From assembly GCA_003696875.1 (NCBI GenBank), contig RFHL01001151.1:1-8492 (forward strand): DNA of 8,492 nt, in the 5' to 3' direction. The stretch is from Bacteroidota bacterium (GTDB taxonomy: Bacteria; Bacteroidota; Bacteroidia; J057). Position 1 is the stretch's first letter. Every line of letters begins with the position of its first letter. The translations under genes were made by a program, and so were the position numbers. Below, in pieces: positions 1-6,255 of this stretch. Under the pieces are notes generated by a model that worked only from the letters and a program-made list of their open reading frames with translations, searched no databases and was not told the origin of the DNA.

Positions 1-2
1 AC

Positions 3-329
3 ACATTACCACTGCTAGAATGTATTCCGCATGTTGGGATATACACCTCCCGGGCTATCCTCATATTTGGGTTTGGGAGAAAACACGCACTAATAGATAC
101 CAATATCCTACGCTTCCTCTCAAGAATCAAAGGGGAGAAGCTAACAAATTTGGATATTAGGAAAAATACCAACTATTTTAGTCTGGCTGAAAGCCTGCTC
201 CCAAAAGACCCAAAGCAGTGCCGGAGCCATTCTTTTGGCCTTTTGGATTTTACTGCTCAAGTATGCAAACCCAGGAAACTGGCATGTCTAACATGCCCCA
301 TTCAAAAAGAATGCGCTTTTTCCGACTAG
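3..329 (+). CDS. Mig-like HhH-GPD Fe-S DNA glycosylase (C-terminal 108 residues, 5' truncated)
   Basis: The open frame enters from the window edge and ends at TAG 327-329, so the N-terminus is missing. What remains is the C-terminal half of an endonuclease III/MutY-superfamily glycosylase. Visible in order: the helix-hairpin-helix (fragment residues 5-19, IPHVGIYTSRAI), the catalytic aspartate in LIDTNILRF (Asp32 of the fragment), LLDFTAQVCKPR, and a C-X6-C-X2-C-X5-C [4Fe-4S] loop (Cys88, 95, 98, 104). The residue 18 before the catalytic Asp is Tyr14. Endonuclease III has its lyase lysine there and E. coli MutY a serine, whereas Mig, the T/G mismatch thymine glycosylase of Methanothermobacter, has tyrosine. 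The protein stops 4 residues after the last cysteine, so the NUDIX-like domain of MutY is absent. It lies 90 nt upstream of a C5-methyltransferase gene on the same strand, which fits removal of T from T:G mismatches made by 5mC deamination. The Fe-S/HhH-GPD family is near certain; the T:G substrate is inferred. MutY-type A:G activity is the main alternative. Confidence 0.85.
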   Translation, partial: TLPLLECIPHVGIYTSRAILIFGFGRKHALIDTNILRFLSRIKGEKLTNLDIRKNTNYFSLAESLLPKDPKQCRSHSFGLLDFTAQVCKPRKLACLTCPIQKECAFSD

Positions 330-349
330 GCAATGTGGAAATGTGAATG

Positions 350-388
350 TTTTTTCAAGAAGCTATTGGGGAAGAGGGTGTATTTTTA
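350..388 (+). promoter_or_regulatory. weak candidate promoter before the methyltransferase gene
   Basis: In the 90-nt gap between the glycosylase and methyltransferase genes, TATTTTTA (381-388) matches the Bacteroidota -7 consensus TAnnTTTG except for the last base. A T-run at 350-355 could stand in for the -33 TTTG, but the 25-nt spacing is longer than usual. If used, the transcript would start about 25 nt before the ATG at 420. The gap could equally be an untranslated spacer within a three-gene operon. No control-protein gene or clear operator palindrome is visible here. Confidence 0.2.
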
Positions 389-419
389 GGCTGAAACCTG
401 ACCAGTAAACCAAACACTT

Positions 420-1418
420 ATGCCATCATTTACTTCGCTCGAGATTTGCGCAGGCGCAGGAGGGCAAGCCATTGGGATAGAAAACGCAGGATATGAGCAT
501 GTAGCATTGGTGGAAATTGACTCACATGCGTGTGCGACATTAAGGCAAAACCGACCGGAATGGGAGGTGTTTGAGCTTGACGTAAGGGCGTTCTCGGGGG
601 AAGATTATGCAGGTAAAATAGACCTCCTTTCGGGAGGTGTGCCTTGTCCCCCCTTCTCCATAGCGGGAAAACAGTTAGGCGAATATGATGATAGAGACTT
701 ATTCCCCGAGGCTATCCGCCTCACCAAAGAAATAGATCCCAAAGCAGTCATGCTGGAAAATGTCAAAGGCATACTCTCCAGCAAATTCGAGGAGTACCGT
801 ATGTCAATCGTGCGAGCATTCAACGATATGGACTACGAGGTCTTCTGGCGCATCTTGAACGCTTCCGATTATGGAGTTCCTCAGTTGCGTCCCAGGGCCG
901 TCTTAGTCGCTATCAAGCGGGAATACAGCCCATTCTTCCAATGGCCTGATAAACACCCTCAAGCTTCACCGACTGTTGGTGATGCGCTCGCGCCCCTTAT
1001 GGGTAGCATGGGATGGGAAGGGCTTACCGATTGGGTGAAAAAGGCTAACAAAATCGCGCCAACACTCGTTGGTGGGTCGAAAAAGCATGGCGGCCCGGAT
1101 TTGGGCCCTACAAGGGCAAGAAAAGCCTGGGCAGAGATGGGGGTAAACGGGAAAAGTCTGGCAAATACGCCCCCGGAAAAGGGATTTGAGGGAATGCCTC
1201 GTTTGACAACAGAAATGGCGGCCGTGTTACAAGGATTCCCGGAAGATTGGATCTTTACAGGTGGCAAGACTGCTGCCTACCGACAAGTTGGGAACGCCTT
1301 TCCTCCCCCTGTCGCTGAGGCTGTCGCAACCGCTATCAATCATGCCTTACAGAAAAGAGAATTAGAAAACTCCTCTCAACCTTCTCCCATTCAAGAAGCA
1401 TGGACCCTCTTCTCTTAA
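420..1418 (+). CDS. DNA (cytosine-5-)-methyltransferase of a type II R-M system
   Basis: 332 aa. It transfers methyl from S-adenosylmethionine to C5 of cytosine and should protect the sites cut by the adjacent endonuclease. Conserved C5-MTase motifs appear in order: motif I EICAGAGGQAIG (8-19, with Cys where most members have Phe); motif II VEID (31-34); motif IV GGVPCPPFS (72-80) with catalytic Cys76; motif VI ENV (113-115); motif VIII QLRPR (155-159); target-recognition region about 160-260 (includes TLVGGSKKHGGPDLG); motif IX RLTTEMAAVLQGFP (261-274); motif X YRQVGNAFPPPVAEAVA (287-303). The set is complete and unbroken, so the enzyme is probably active. A hydrophilic tail (311-332) follows motif X, and its codons overlap the endonuclease start by 19 nt. 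Specificity cannot be read from the sequence; GCCGGC is inferred from the NgoMIV-like neighbour. Base composition is lower in GC than the genes beyond 2285. Confidence 0.95.
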   Translation: MPSFTSLEICAGAGGQAIGIENAGYEHVALVEIDSHACATLRQNRPEWEVFELDVRAFSGEDYAGKIDLLSGGVPCPPFSIAGKQLGEYDDRDLFPEAIRLTKEIDPKAVMLENVKGILSSKFEEYRMSIVRAFNDMDYEVFWRILNASDYGVPQLRPRAVLVAIKREYSPFFQWPDKHPQASPTVGDALAPLMGSMGWEGLTDWVKKANKIAPTLVGGSKKHGGPDLGPTRARKAWAEMGVNGKSLANTPPEKGFEGMPRLTTEMAAVLQGFPEDWIFTGGKTAAYRQVGNAFPPPVAEAVATAINHALQKRELENSSQPSPIQEAWTLFS

Positions 1419-2260
1419 CCGCTCGGAAAGTACTTTTCGAGAGCCTCCTTCGGGGTTGCTTAACCGTAGATATTAACGGCGTTCCTAGCAATGCGGACAA
1501 AAGTCAGAAGAGCAGTCGCGAAATCGCGAGAAAAATCCTCAAAAAAATGGGGGGAAAGGCTCAAATAAAATCAAAAGCGGCTGGCCAAACGGCAGGAAAC
1601 GAATTTGAAGAGATCTGCACACAGTTTATTCGTGATACTTTCCCAAAGCTTGGCCATCTCCGTCCTGGAAATTGGGAAATCGCTAAAGTTGCGAGTCGCC
1701 GAGGGGTAATCATCGCCCAATACGAACAGTATTCGCACCTTCTGGAACTTGATGAGGTCGCCAAAGCTAATCAAACCCTGGCGGCGGCTCTGGGGAATGA
1801 TTACTCTATTTCCCCCGATATTGTGGTCCTTAGACACCCCGAAGAGGACGAATTCATAAACAAAGATCAACTCATAGTTGGTCCAAATCTTGGAACCCAC
1901 AGTCCCCTTCGCTTAAGCGTAAATCGGCTTCCCCTTTTACACGCAAGCGTTTCCTGTAAATGGACACTGCGAAGCGACCGGGCCCAGAACGCACGAGCAG
2001 AGGCCCTAAGCTTTCTCCGAAACCGAAAAGGGCGGGCGCCTCACATTGTAGTAATTACCGCTGAGCCAACTCCCAGCAGGATTGCCTCCATTGCTCTGGG
2101 TACAGGAGATATTGATTGTGTTTACCACATAGCTCTTCCCGAACTGGAAGAGGCGGTAAAGGAAACGGGTAACGATGAGGCGGAAAATATGCTAGGCACC
2201 CTTATTGCAGGAAAACGCTTGAAGGATATCAGCGATCTACCTTTGGACCTATCGATTTAG
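1400..2260 (+). CDS. NgoMIV-like type IIF restriction endonuclease (predicted GCCGGC)
   Basis: 286 aa, the same length as R.NgoMIV of Neisseria gonorrhoeae, which as a tetramer cuts G^CCGGC at two sites together. Active-site residues known from the NgoMIV structure fall at identical numbers here: Glu70 (NEFE), Asp140 (SPD), Ser185-Cys186-Lys187 (SCKW) and Glu201 (AEAL), i.e. the PD...(S)xK...E arrangement of the Cfr10I/Bse634I/NgoMIV group. The RSDR motif (191-194), which reads the CCGG core in this group, and Gln63 are also kept. Other stretches I recognise from NgoMIV are RNRKGR, TAEPTPSRI, SIALGTG and the C-terminal GKRLKDISDLPLDL. The start ATG overlaps the methyltransferase gene by 19 nt in another frame, suggesting translational coupling, and gives an N-terminus (MDPLL) like NgoMIV's MNPLF. 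No frameshift or missing catalytic residue, so it is probably active. The comparison is from memory, without an alignment. Confidence 0.93.
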   Translation: MDPLLLTARKVLFESLLRGCLTVDINGVPSNADKSQKSSREIARKILKKMGGKAQIKSKAAGQTAGNEFEEICTQFIRDTFPKLGHLRPGNWEIAKVASRRGVIIAQYEQYSHLLELDEVAKANQTLAAALGNDYSISPDIVVLRHPEEDEFINKDQLIVGPNLGTHSPLRLSVNRLPLLHASVSCKWTLRSDRAQNARAEALSFLRNRKGRAPHIVVITAEPTPSRIASIALGTGDIDCVYHIALPELEEAVKETGNDEAENMLGTLIAGKRLKDISDLPLDLSI

Positions 2261-2284
2261 CCTATTTCCTGTCCTTGGAATCAT

Positions 2285-4117
2285 CTACCCCCCCAGCCGC
2301 CGCAGATGGACAAAGCCATCGGCGTCTTCCAGACTGAAGTAGCGTACCGCCGCCCCGAGTCCGCTGAGGTCCAGGTCAAAAGGGCTTCCCGCCTGTACCG
2401 AAAAAGGGTCAAAGGTCCGCAGGGGTTGCCCTTGCTCATCCAGCAGGCGAATCACCACCGGTGCCGGCTCGTCGATGTCATAGCCGACGGTCATCTGCGC
2501 GCCCTGCACATGCAGGCGCAGATAGTCGCCGCCCCCCGCCTCCAGGCGGTGGGTACCCACAAAGGCCGGCTGGCCGGCCACAAAGCTCTCCACCTGCGAA
2601 TATGGGCCACGTTCCTCCCCGAAGAAGGCCCGCACCCGAAAAAGGTAGCGCCCCCCGGGGCGCAGCCCAGAGACCACAAAGGTATTGTCCTGCAGGTCGC
2701 GGGTCACGACCTCCCGGCTGCCAGCCCGCTTGTACTGCAGACGGTAACCCGTGGCGCCTGGGAGATCACGCCAACTCAAACTCGCCTGATCCGGCCCCTG
2801 GAGCTGAGCCATCAGCTCGGTGGGGGCCACCGGCTCGGCGCAGCCCGTAGTCTGGAACGTCGCCCGGCTCACGGCCGCCGGATCGGCACCGCGCCCCACA
2901 CTCGCCACCTCTAGTTCGTAAGGGGTACAGGCCTGCAGATAGGTGAGGTTGATGAAGGTATGGCTGAAGGTGCGCTCGGCCCATTGGGTGCCCCCCACCG
3001 GGCGCAAGCGCGCCCGGTAGGCCTCGGCCCCCGCCACCGGGGGCCAGCTCACCCGGGCCGTTTGGGCGGTGACGCCCTGCACCTCGACACGCGCCGGCGG
3101 CGGCAGGACGGCCACGGGCGGCGCTTCCACGACGATGCCGGGCGACTCCAGCAACATGCGCCGCGCCCCGGTGGGCGCAAAAAGCGCCCGCATCCGCTCA
3201 GCCTGCCCCCGGGTAAAGAGGTTCATGCAGGCATCGTCCGTATAGTCCATGAAGTTTTCGATCATGCTGAGGCCACCGCAGCTTTCGGCCCCGGTCTCAC
3301 AGCCATGATGCGGCCGGTCGGCCGCGGGGGTGTCGTCCACGAGGTCGTCGAGCTCGCAGTTGCCGTCGCCCCAGATGTGGCGCAGGTTCAGCCAGTGGCC
3401 CACCTCGTGGGTGGTGGTACGCCCCTGGTTGAAGGGCGCCACCACCGGTCCCTGCGTCCCAAAATATTTGTAGCCGATCACCACGCCGTCGGTCTCGGAC
3501 GAGCCGCCGGGAAACTGTCCATAGCCGAGCACACCAGCCCCGAGATTGCACACCCAGATGTTGAGGTATTGGTCGGTGGGCCAGGGGTCTACGCCTCCCA
3601 TGGCCTCGTACTTGACGCCATTGTCGGAAGAGTAGAAGGCTACCCGGTGGGTCCGCCGCCGGGTGATCCCAGTAGTGGGCTTTCCTTGCGGGTCCCGGTT
3701 GGCCAGTTGGAATGAAATGCCACTGCCCGCCGCCACGGACAGAAATTCACTGGGCGTATAGATAGAATCAGGATTTTCGCGCAGAAAATCTTCGTTGAGT
3801 ACCCGGATCTGGGAGCGTACCTGGGCGTCGCTGATGTTTTCCTCTTCGTTGCGGTAGACTACATGCACCACCACCGGGATCACGATCCGATCGGGTACGC
3901 CACTAAAGGCCGACTTGGCGACCGTCTCAGTATTTTGCTCGATCTGGCGCATGCGATAGGCCATCCCCGGATCCGCCTGCAACTGCTGCTCCAGATGATC
4001 CATGGCGCCGCAATTGCGGCGGGGCTGGGCCCTAAGCCCGGCCGGTAGCAGCAACAGGAGGCACAGCCAGAATGGGAGGCGATGAAAAGCCAGACAGGTA
4101 GCAGCGACGTCTTTCAT
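2285..4117 (-). CDS. secreted M43-family zinc metalloprotease with two Fn3 domains and T9SS-like tail
   Basis: 610 aa. An N-terminal signal peptide (hydrophobic core about 15-28, cleavage probably near the ALRAQ-type site at 28-31) directs export. The catalytic domain (about 75-320) carries the metzincin zinc motif HEVGHWLNLRH with His237, Glu238, His241 and His247, and a Met-turn ENFMDY with Met290. This is the layout of M43 pappalysins (ulilysin, cytophagalysin). Several cysteines around the site (190, 254, 273, 280, 297) could form disulfides. After a Pro-rich linker (about 331-342) come two fibronectin III-like domains (about 341-425 and 430-515). The last 90 residues (520-610) contain VIRLLDEQGQPLRTF and LDLSGLGAAVRYFSLEDADG, resembling a type IX secretion sorting domain, though it ends in RRLGG rather than a lysine-rich motif. 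Likely role: extracellular proteolysis. Its stop is 24 nt from that of the convergent endonuclease gene. Substrate unknown. Confidence 0.9.
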   Translation of the reverse strand: MKDVAATCLAFHRLPFWLCLLLLLPAGLRAQPRRNCGAMDHLEQQLQADPGMAYRMRQIEQNTETVAKSAFSGVPDRIVIPVVVHVVYRNEEENISDAQVRSQIRVLNEDFLRENPDSIYTPSEFLSVAAGSGISFQLANRDPQGKPTTGITRRRTHRVAFYSSDNGVKYEAMGGVDPWPTDQYLNIWVCNLGAGVLGYGQFPGGSSETDGVVIGYKYFGTQGPVVAPFNQGRTTTHEVGHWLNLRHIWGDGNCELDDLVDDTPAADRPHHGCETGAESCGGLSMIENFMDYTDDACMNLFTRGQAERMRALFAPTGARRMLLESPGIVVEAPPVAVLPPPARVEVQGVTAQTARVSWPPVAGAEAYRARLRPVGGTQWAERTFSHTFINLTYLQACTPYELEVASVGRGADPAAVSRATFQTTGCAEPVAPTELMAQLQGPDQASLSWRDLPGATGYRLQYKRAGSREVVTRDLQDNTFVVSGLRPGGRYLFRVRAFFGEERGPYSQVESFVAGQPAFVGTHRLEAGGGDYLRLHVQGAQMTVGYDIDEPAPVVIRLLDEQGQPLRTFDPFSVQAGSPFDLDLSGLGAAVRYFSLEDADGFVHLRRLGG

Positions 4118-4173
4118 GGGGAAAGGGGAAAGCAGGCGGGTAAAGAAAGGGCGAAGGGTGTTCCGGTAAACGC

Positions 4174-4197
4174 GGCCGCCCGGGCAAGGTTGCGGCC
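4174..4197. repeat. GGCCGC inverted repeat between protease and amidohydrolase genes
   Basis: GGCCGC (4174-4179) and GCGGCC (4192-4197) form a 6-bp stem with a 12-nt loop in the 135-nt gap. On the - strand the loop contains CCTTG, recalling the GGCCGC-CTT-GCGGCC hairpin at 7169-7185. There is no adjacent T-run on the - strand, so it is not a standard terminator. Most likely a small palindromic intergenic element or chance in GC-rich DNA. Confidence 0.35.
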
Positions 4198-4252
4198 ACG
4201 CCGACTCTCCTATTAATACACCTAAAGCCCGGAAAACCCGCTTAGAGCCTCC

Positions 4253-5926
4253 CTACTTCTCCCGCTGATACTTCAGCACTCCCCCTACAAAGGTCATCTC
4301 CACCTTGGTGCCCAGGATGCTGTCGGCGGGGACCGTCAGCAGGTCTTGGGAGAGCACACAGATATCGGCCCACTTGCCGGGGGCCAGTGATCCCACGGAC
4401 TCCTCGAGAAAGCCGCCATAGGCGGCATCGAGGGTGTAGGAGCGCAAGGCCTGCTCCCGGCTCATGGCCTGCTCGGGCTCATAGCCGCCGGGCGGATCGC
4501 CGCCCAGGGTCTGCCGGGTAACCGAGGCATAGAAGCAGGGAATGGGATCAACGGGCTCCACGGGCGCATCGGTGCCATTGATGAGGTGGGCACCGCTTTG
4601 GTAGAGGCTCTGCCAGACATAGGCCCCGGACACGATGCGCTCATGGCCCAGGCGGTCGATGGCCCAGGGCCGGTCCGAGGCCATATGGATGCCCTGGATG
4701 GAGGCGATGACACCCAGCTTGGCAAAGCGGGGGATGTCATCGGGATGCAGGTGCTGGGCATGTTCGATACGGAAGCGATGGTCCCCGACCTCCGGGTGAT
4801 CGGCGAAGGCCGCCTCGTACTGGTCGAGCACCTCGCGGTTGGCGCGGTCGCCGATGGCATGGGTACAGACCTGAAAGCCATGAGCGAGGGCATCGCGCGC
4901 CACCTCCCCGATGCGAGGCATCGGCTGGCTGGGCTGCCCGGCGTAGCCGGGCCGGTCGGTGTAGTCCTCCAGCAGCCAGGCTCCACGCGAGCCCAGGGCC
5001 CCATCGGCATAGAGCTTGATGGCCCGGATGGTGAGGTAGTCACTCTGTAGCGGTCCCCGCTGGTACCAGCGGTCAAGCAGCACGCTGTCCCAGCCGGCGA
5101 GCATGACCCACAGGCGCAGGTCCAGCGCCCCGGCAAGCGCGGCTTCTTCAAAGCGCTCGATGGCGGCCTGTCCCGAGCCGGCGTCCATGAAGGTGGTGAT
5201 GCCGTGGGCCAGGGCGGTCTGGATGGCTGCCTGCATCGCGGCTTCCTCCTCCGCCTCGGTGGGCGGAGGGATGTGGGCCTCAATGAGACGGGCGGCCCCT
5301 TCGGTGAAGACGCCGGTAGGCTGGCCCTGGTCGTCGCGGATCACCTCGCCGTCGCTCTCTGAGCGGCTATCCGGTCCGATGCCGGCCAGGCGCATAGCCT
5401 CGGCATTGGCAAAGGCGGCATGGCCGCTGGCATGCTCCAGAAAAACGGGATGGTCGGGGGTGGCCGCACTGAGGGCCTCATGGGTCTGGAAGCCGTGCAC
5501 AAAGGGGGGAGCGGGGTCCCACTTGCTCTGGTGCCAGCCTCGGCCGAGAATCCAGCTGCCCGCCGGCAGGGTCGCCGCCCGGGCGGCGACGAGCTCTATG
5601 AGGTCTTGGTAGGTGCGGGCACCACTGAGGTCGATCTGCTGCTGCAGGTGCCCCAGGCCCATGAGGTGGGCATGGCTCTCGACAAAGCCGGGGATGGCCG
5701 TCTTGCCTTGGAGATCAATCACCTGCGTCTCGGGACCGGCGAGCGGCACCAGCGATGCCTCGGCCCCGGCGACCTCGACCCGGCCGTTGCGGATGGCGAG
5801 GGCCTCGACCTGCGGCTGGTTGGCATCCAGGGTATAGATGGTGCCTCCGTGGAGGATGAGGTCGGGCGCCTCGGGGCCGGCCACGCAGCCGGCGAGGAGA
5901 AAAAGGAGCAAAAGAGAGCGAGACAT
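4253..5926 (-). CDS. lipoprotein amidohydrolase, YtcJ-like (amidohydrolase_3) family
   Basis: 557 aa, a full-length metal-dependent hydrolase of the amidohydrolase superfamily. The N-terminus is a lipoprotein signal with lipobox LAGC (11-14), Cys14 being the predicted lipidated residue, so the enzyme should be membrane-anchored outside the cytoplasm. The small beta-sandwich domain starts at LILHGGTIYTLD (23-34). Metal and active-site residues: HAH (85-87) after IPGFVES, Lys304 in IKLYADGALGSRG, His356 in THAIGDRAN, His389 in RIEHAQ, and Asp453 in NGTDAPVEP. The second beta part closes with LAPGKWADICVL (514-525). Members hydrolyse C-N bonds (amides, carbamates, N-formyl groups), but the substrate cannot be deduced. 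It is encoded 135 nt upstream of the metalloprotease gene on the same strand. They may be co-transcribed, but a GC-rich inverted repeat (4174-4197) sits between them. Its start is well defined by the lipobox signal. It diverges from the phosphoesterase gene. Confidence 0.92.
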   Translation of the reverse strand: MSRSLLLLFLLAGCVAGPEAPDLILHGGTIYTLDANQPQVEALAIRNGRVEVAGAEASLVPLAGPETQVIDLQGKTAIPGFVESHAHLMGLGHLQQQIDLSGARTYQDLIELVAARAATLPAGSWILGRGWHQSKWDPAPPFVHGFQTHEALSAATPDHPVFLEHASGHAAFANAEAMRLAGIGPDSRSESDGEVIRDDQGQPTGVFTEGAARLIEAHIPPPTEAEEEAAMQAAIQTALAHGITTFMDAGSGQAAIERFEEAALAGALDLRLWVMLAGWDSVLLDRWYQRGPLQSDYLTIRAIKLYADGALGSRGAWLLEDYTDRPGYAGQPSQPMPRIGEVARDALAHGFQVCTHAIGDRANREVLDQYEAAFADHPEVGDHRFRIEHAQHLHPDDIPRFAKLGVIASIQGIHMASDRPWAIDRLGHERIVSGAYVWQSLYQSGAHLINGTDAPVEPVDPIPCFYASVTRQTLGGDPPGGYEPEQAMSREQALRSYTLDAAYGGFLEESVGSLAPGKWADICVLSQDLLTVPADSILGTKVEMTFVGGVLKYQREK

Positions 5927-5989
5927 AGAAAGAAAGCTGTAGGGTGGAAAAGCAAATCAGGGAGGGGGAGGACCTGCGCGGCGTGAATG

Positions 5990-6096
5990 GGCCGGAGGGC
6001 CGACCGAAGGGAGGGTCCGGAGTCCCGGCAGGGACGGAGGACGGAACCCCGTAGGCACATGGCCCCCCGGTGACGGTTCCTGCCGGCGCCGGGGGG
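5990..6096. repeat. chain of GC-rich hairpins in a 329-nt divergent intergenic gap
   Basis: The gap between the divergent amidohydrolase and phosphoesterase genes (5927-6255) has no convincing gene. Its central part holds consecutive inverted repeats: GGCC/GGCC (5990-5993 with 5998-6001), GTCCC/GGGAC (6022-6026 with 6031-6035), ACGG/CCGT (6041-6044 with 6049-6052), and a perfect 8-bp stem CCCCCCGG/CCGGGGGG (6063-6070 with 6089-6096) enclosing an inner GCCGGC. The base composition, very rich in G on the + strand before 6050, differs from the AT-richer DNA at 6097-6213. It could be a dispersed palindromic (REP-like) element, a structured 5' leader of the amidohydrolase mRNA or a small RNA. The sequence alone does not decide. 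Confidence 0.5.
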
Positions 6097-6170
6097 ACAC
6101 GCCCAAAAGATACGGAATATTGCTTTAGGCTCAAGAATGAGGCGGCGGCAGAGATGATTACGCCAGGGAA

Positions 6171-6202
6171 TTAGACTATTCGGAGGGGAGTTGTTATTTT
6201 TG
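6171..6202 (+). promoter_or_regulatory. Bacteroidota-type promoter of the phosphoesterase gene
   Basis: TATTTTTG (6195-6202) is a perfect match to the -7 consensus TAnnTTTG of the Bacteroidota primary sigma factor. TTAG at 6171-6174, 20 nt upstream, is a one-mismatch -33 box (TTTG). Transcription would begin near 6208-6210, giving a leader of about 45 nt before the ATG at 6256. This also argues against the in-frame ATG at 6214, which would be only a few nucleotides from the 5' end. Confidence 0.55.
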
Positions 6203-6255
6203 CCTGGCAGGGGATGGCCCTGCAAACCTGTCAGCACACCCACTTGTCTCCCACC

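Noticed and set aside
3..329. Housekeeping endonuclease III or MutY
   Set aside because: Endonuclease III has the lyase Lys where this protein has Tyr, and MutY has a C-terminal NUDIX-like domain that is missing here. The R-M context also favours a Mig-type enzyme. Not fully excluded, as the N-terminus is outside the window.
2306..3715. Two + strand open frames (2306-2914 and 2960-3715) opposite the protease gene
   Set aside because: They are antisense to the metalloprotease, whose zinc motif, Met-turn and Fn3 domains are clear. Arg/His/Pro/Gly-rich shadow translation.
4462..5283. 273-codon - strand frame inside the amidohydrolase gene
   Set aside because: It overlaps the real gene in a different frame, with Ser/Pro/Arg-rich low-complexity text and no motif.
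6214..6255. Upstream in-frame ATG as start of the phosphoesterase
   Set aside because: It would put the start only about 5 nt after the predicted transcription start and add 14 non-conserved residues before MRKFAISDIHG.
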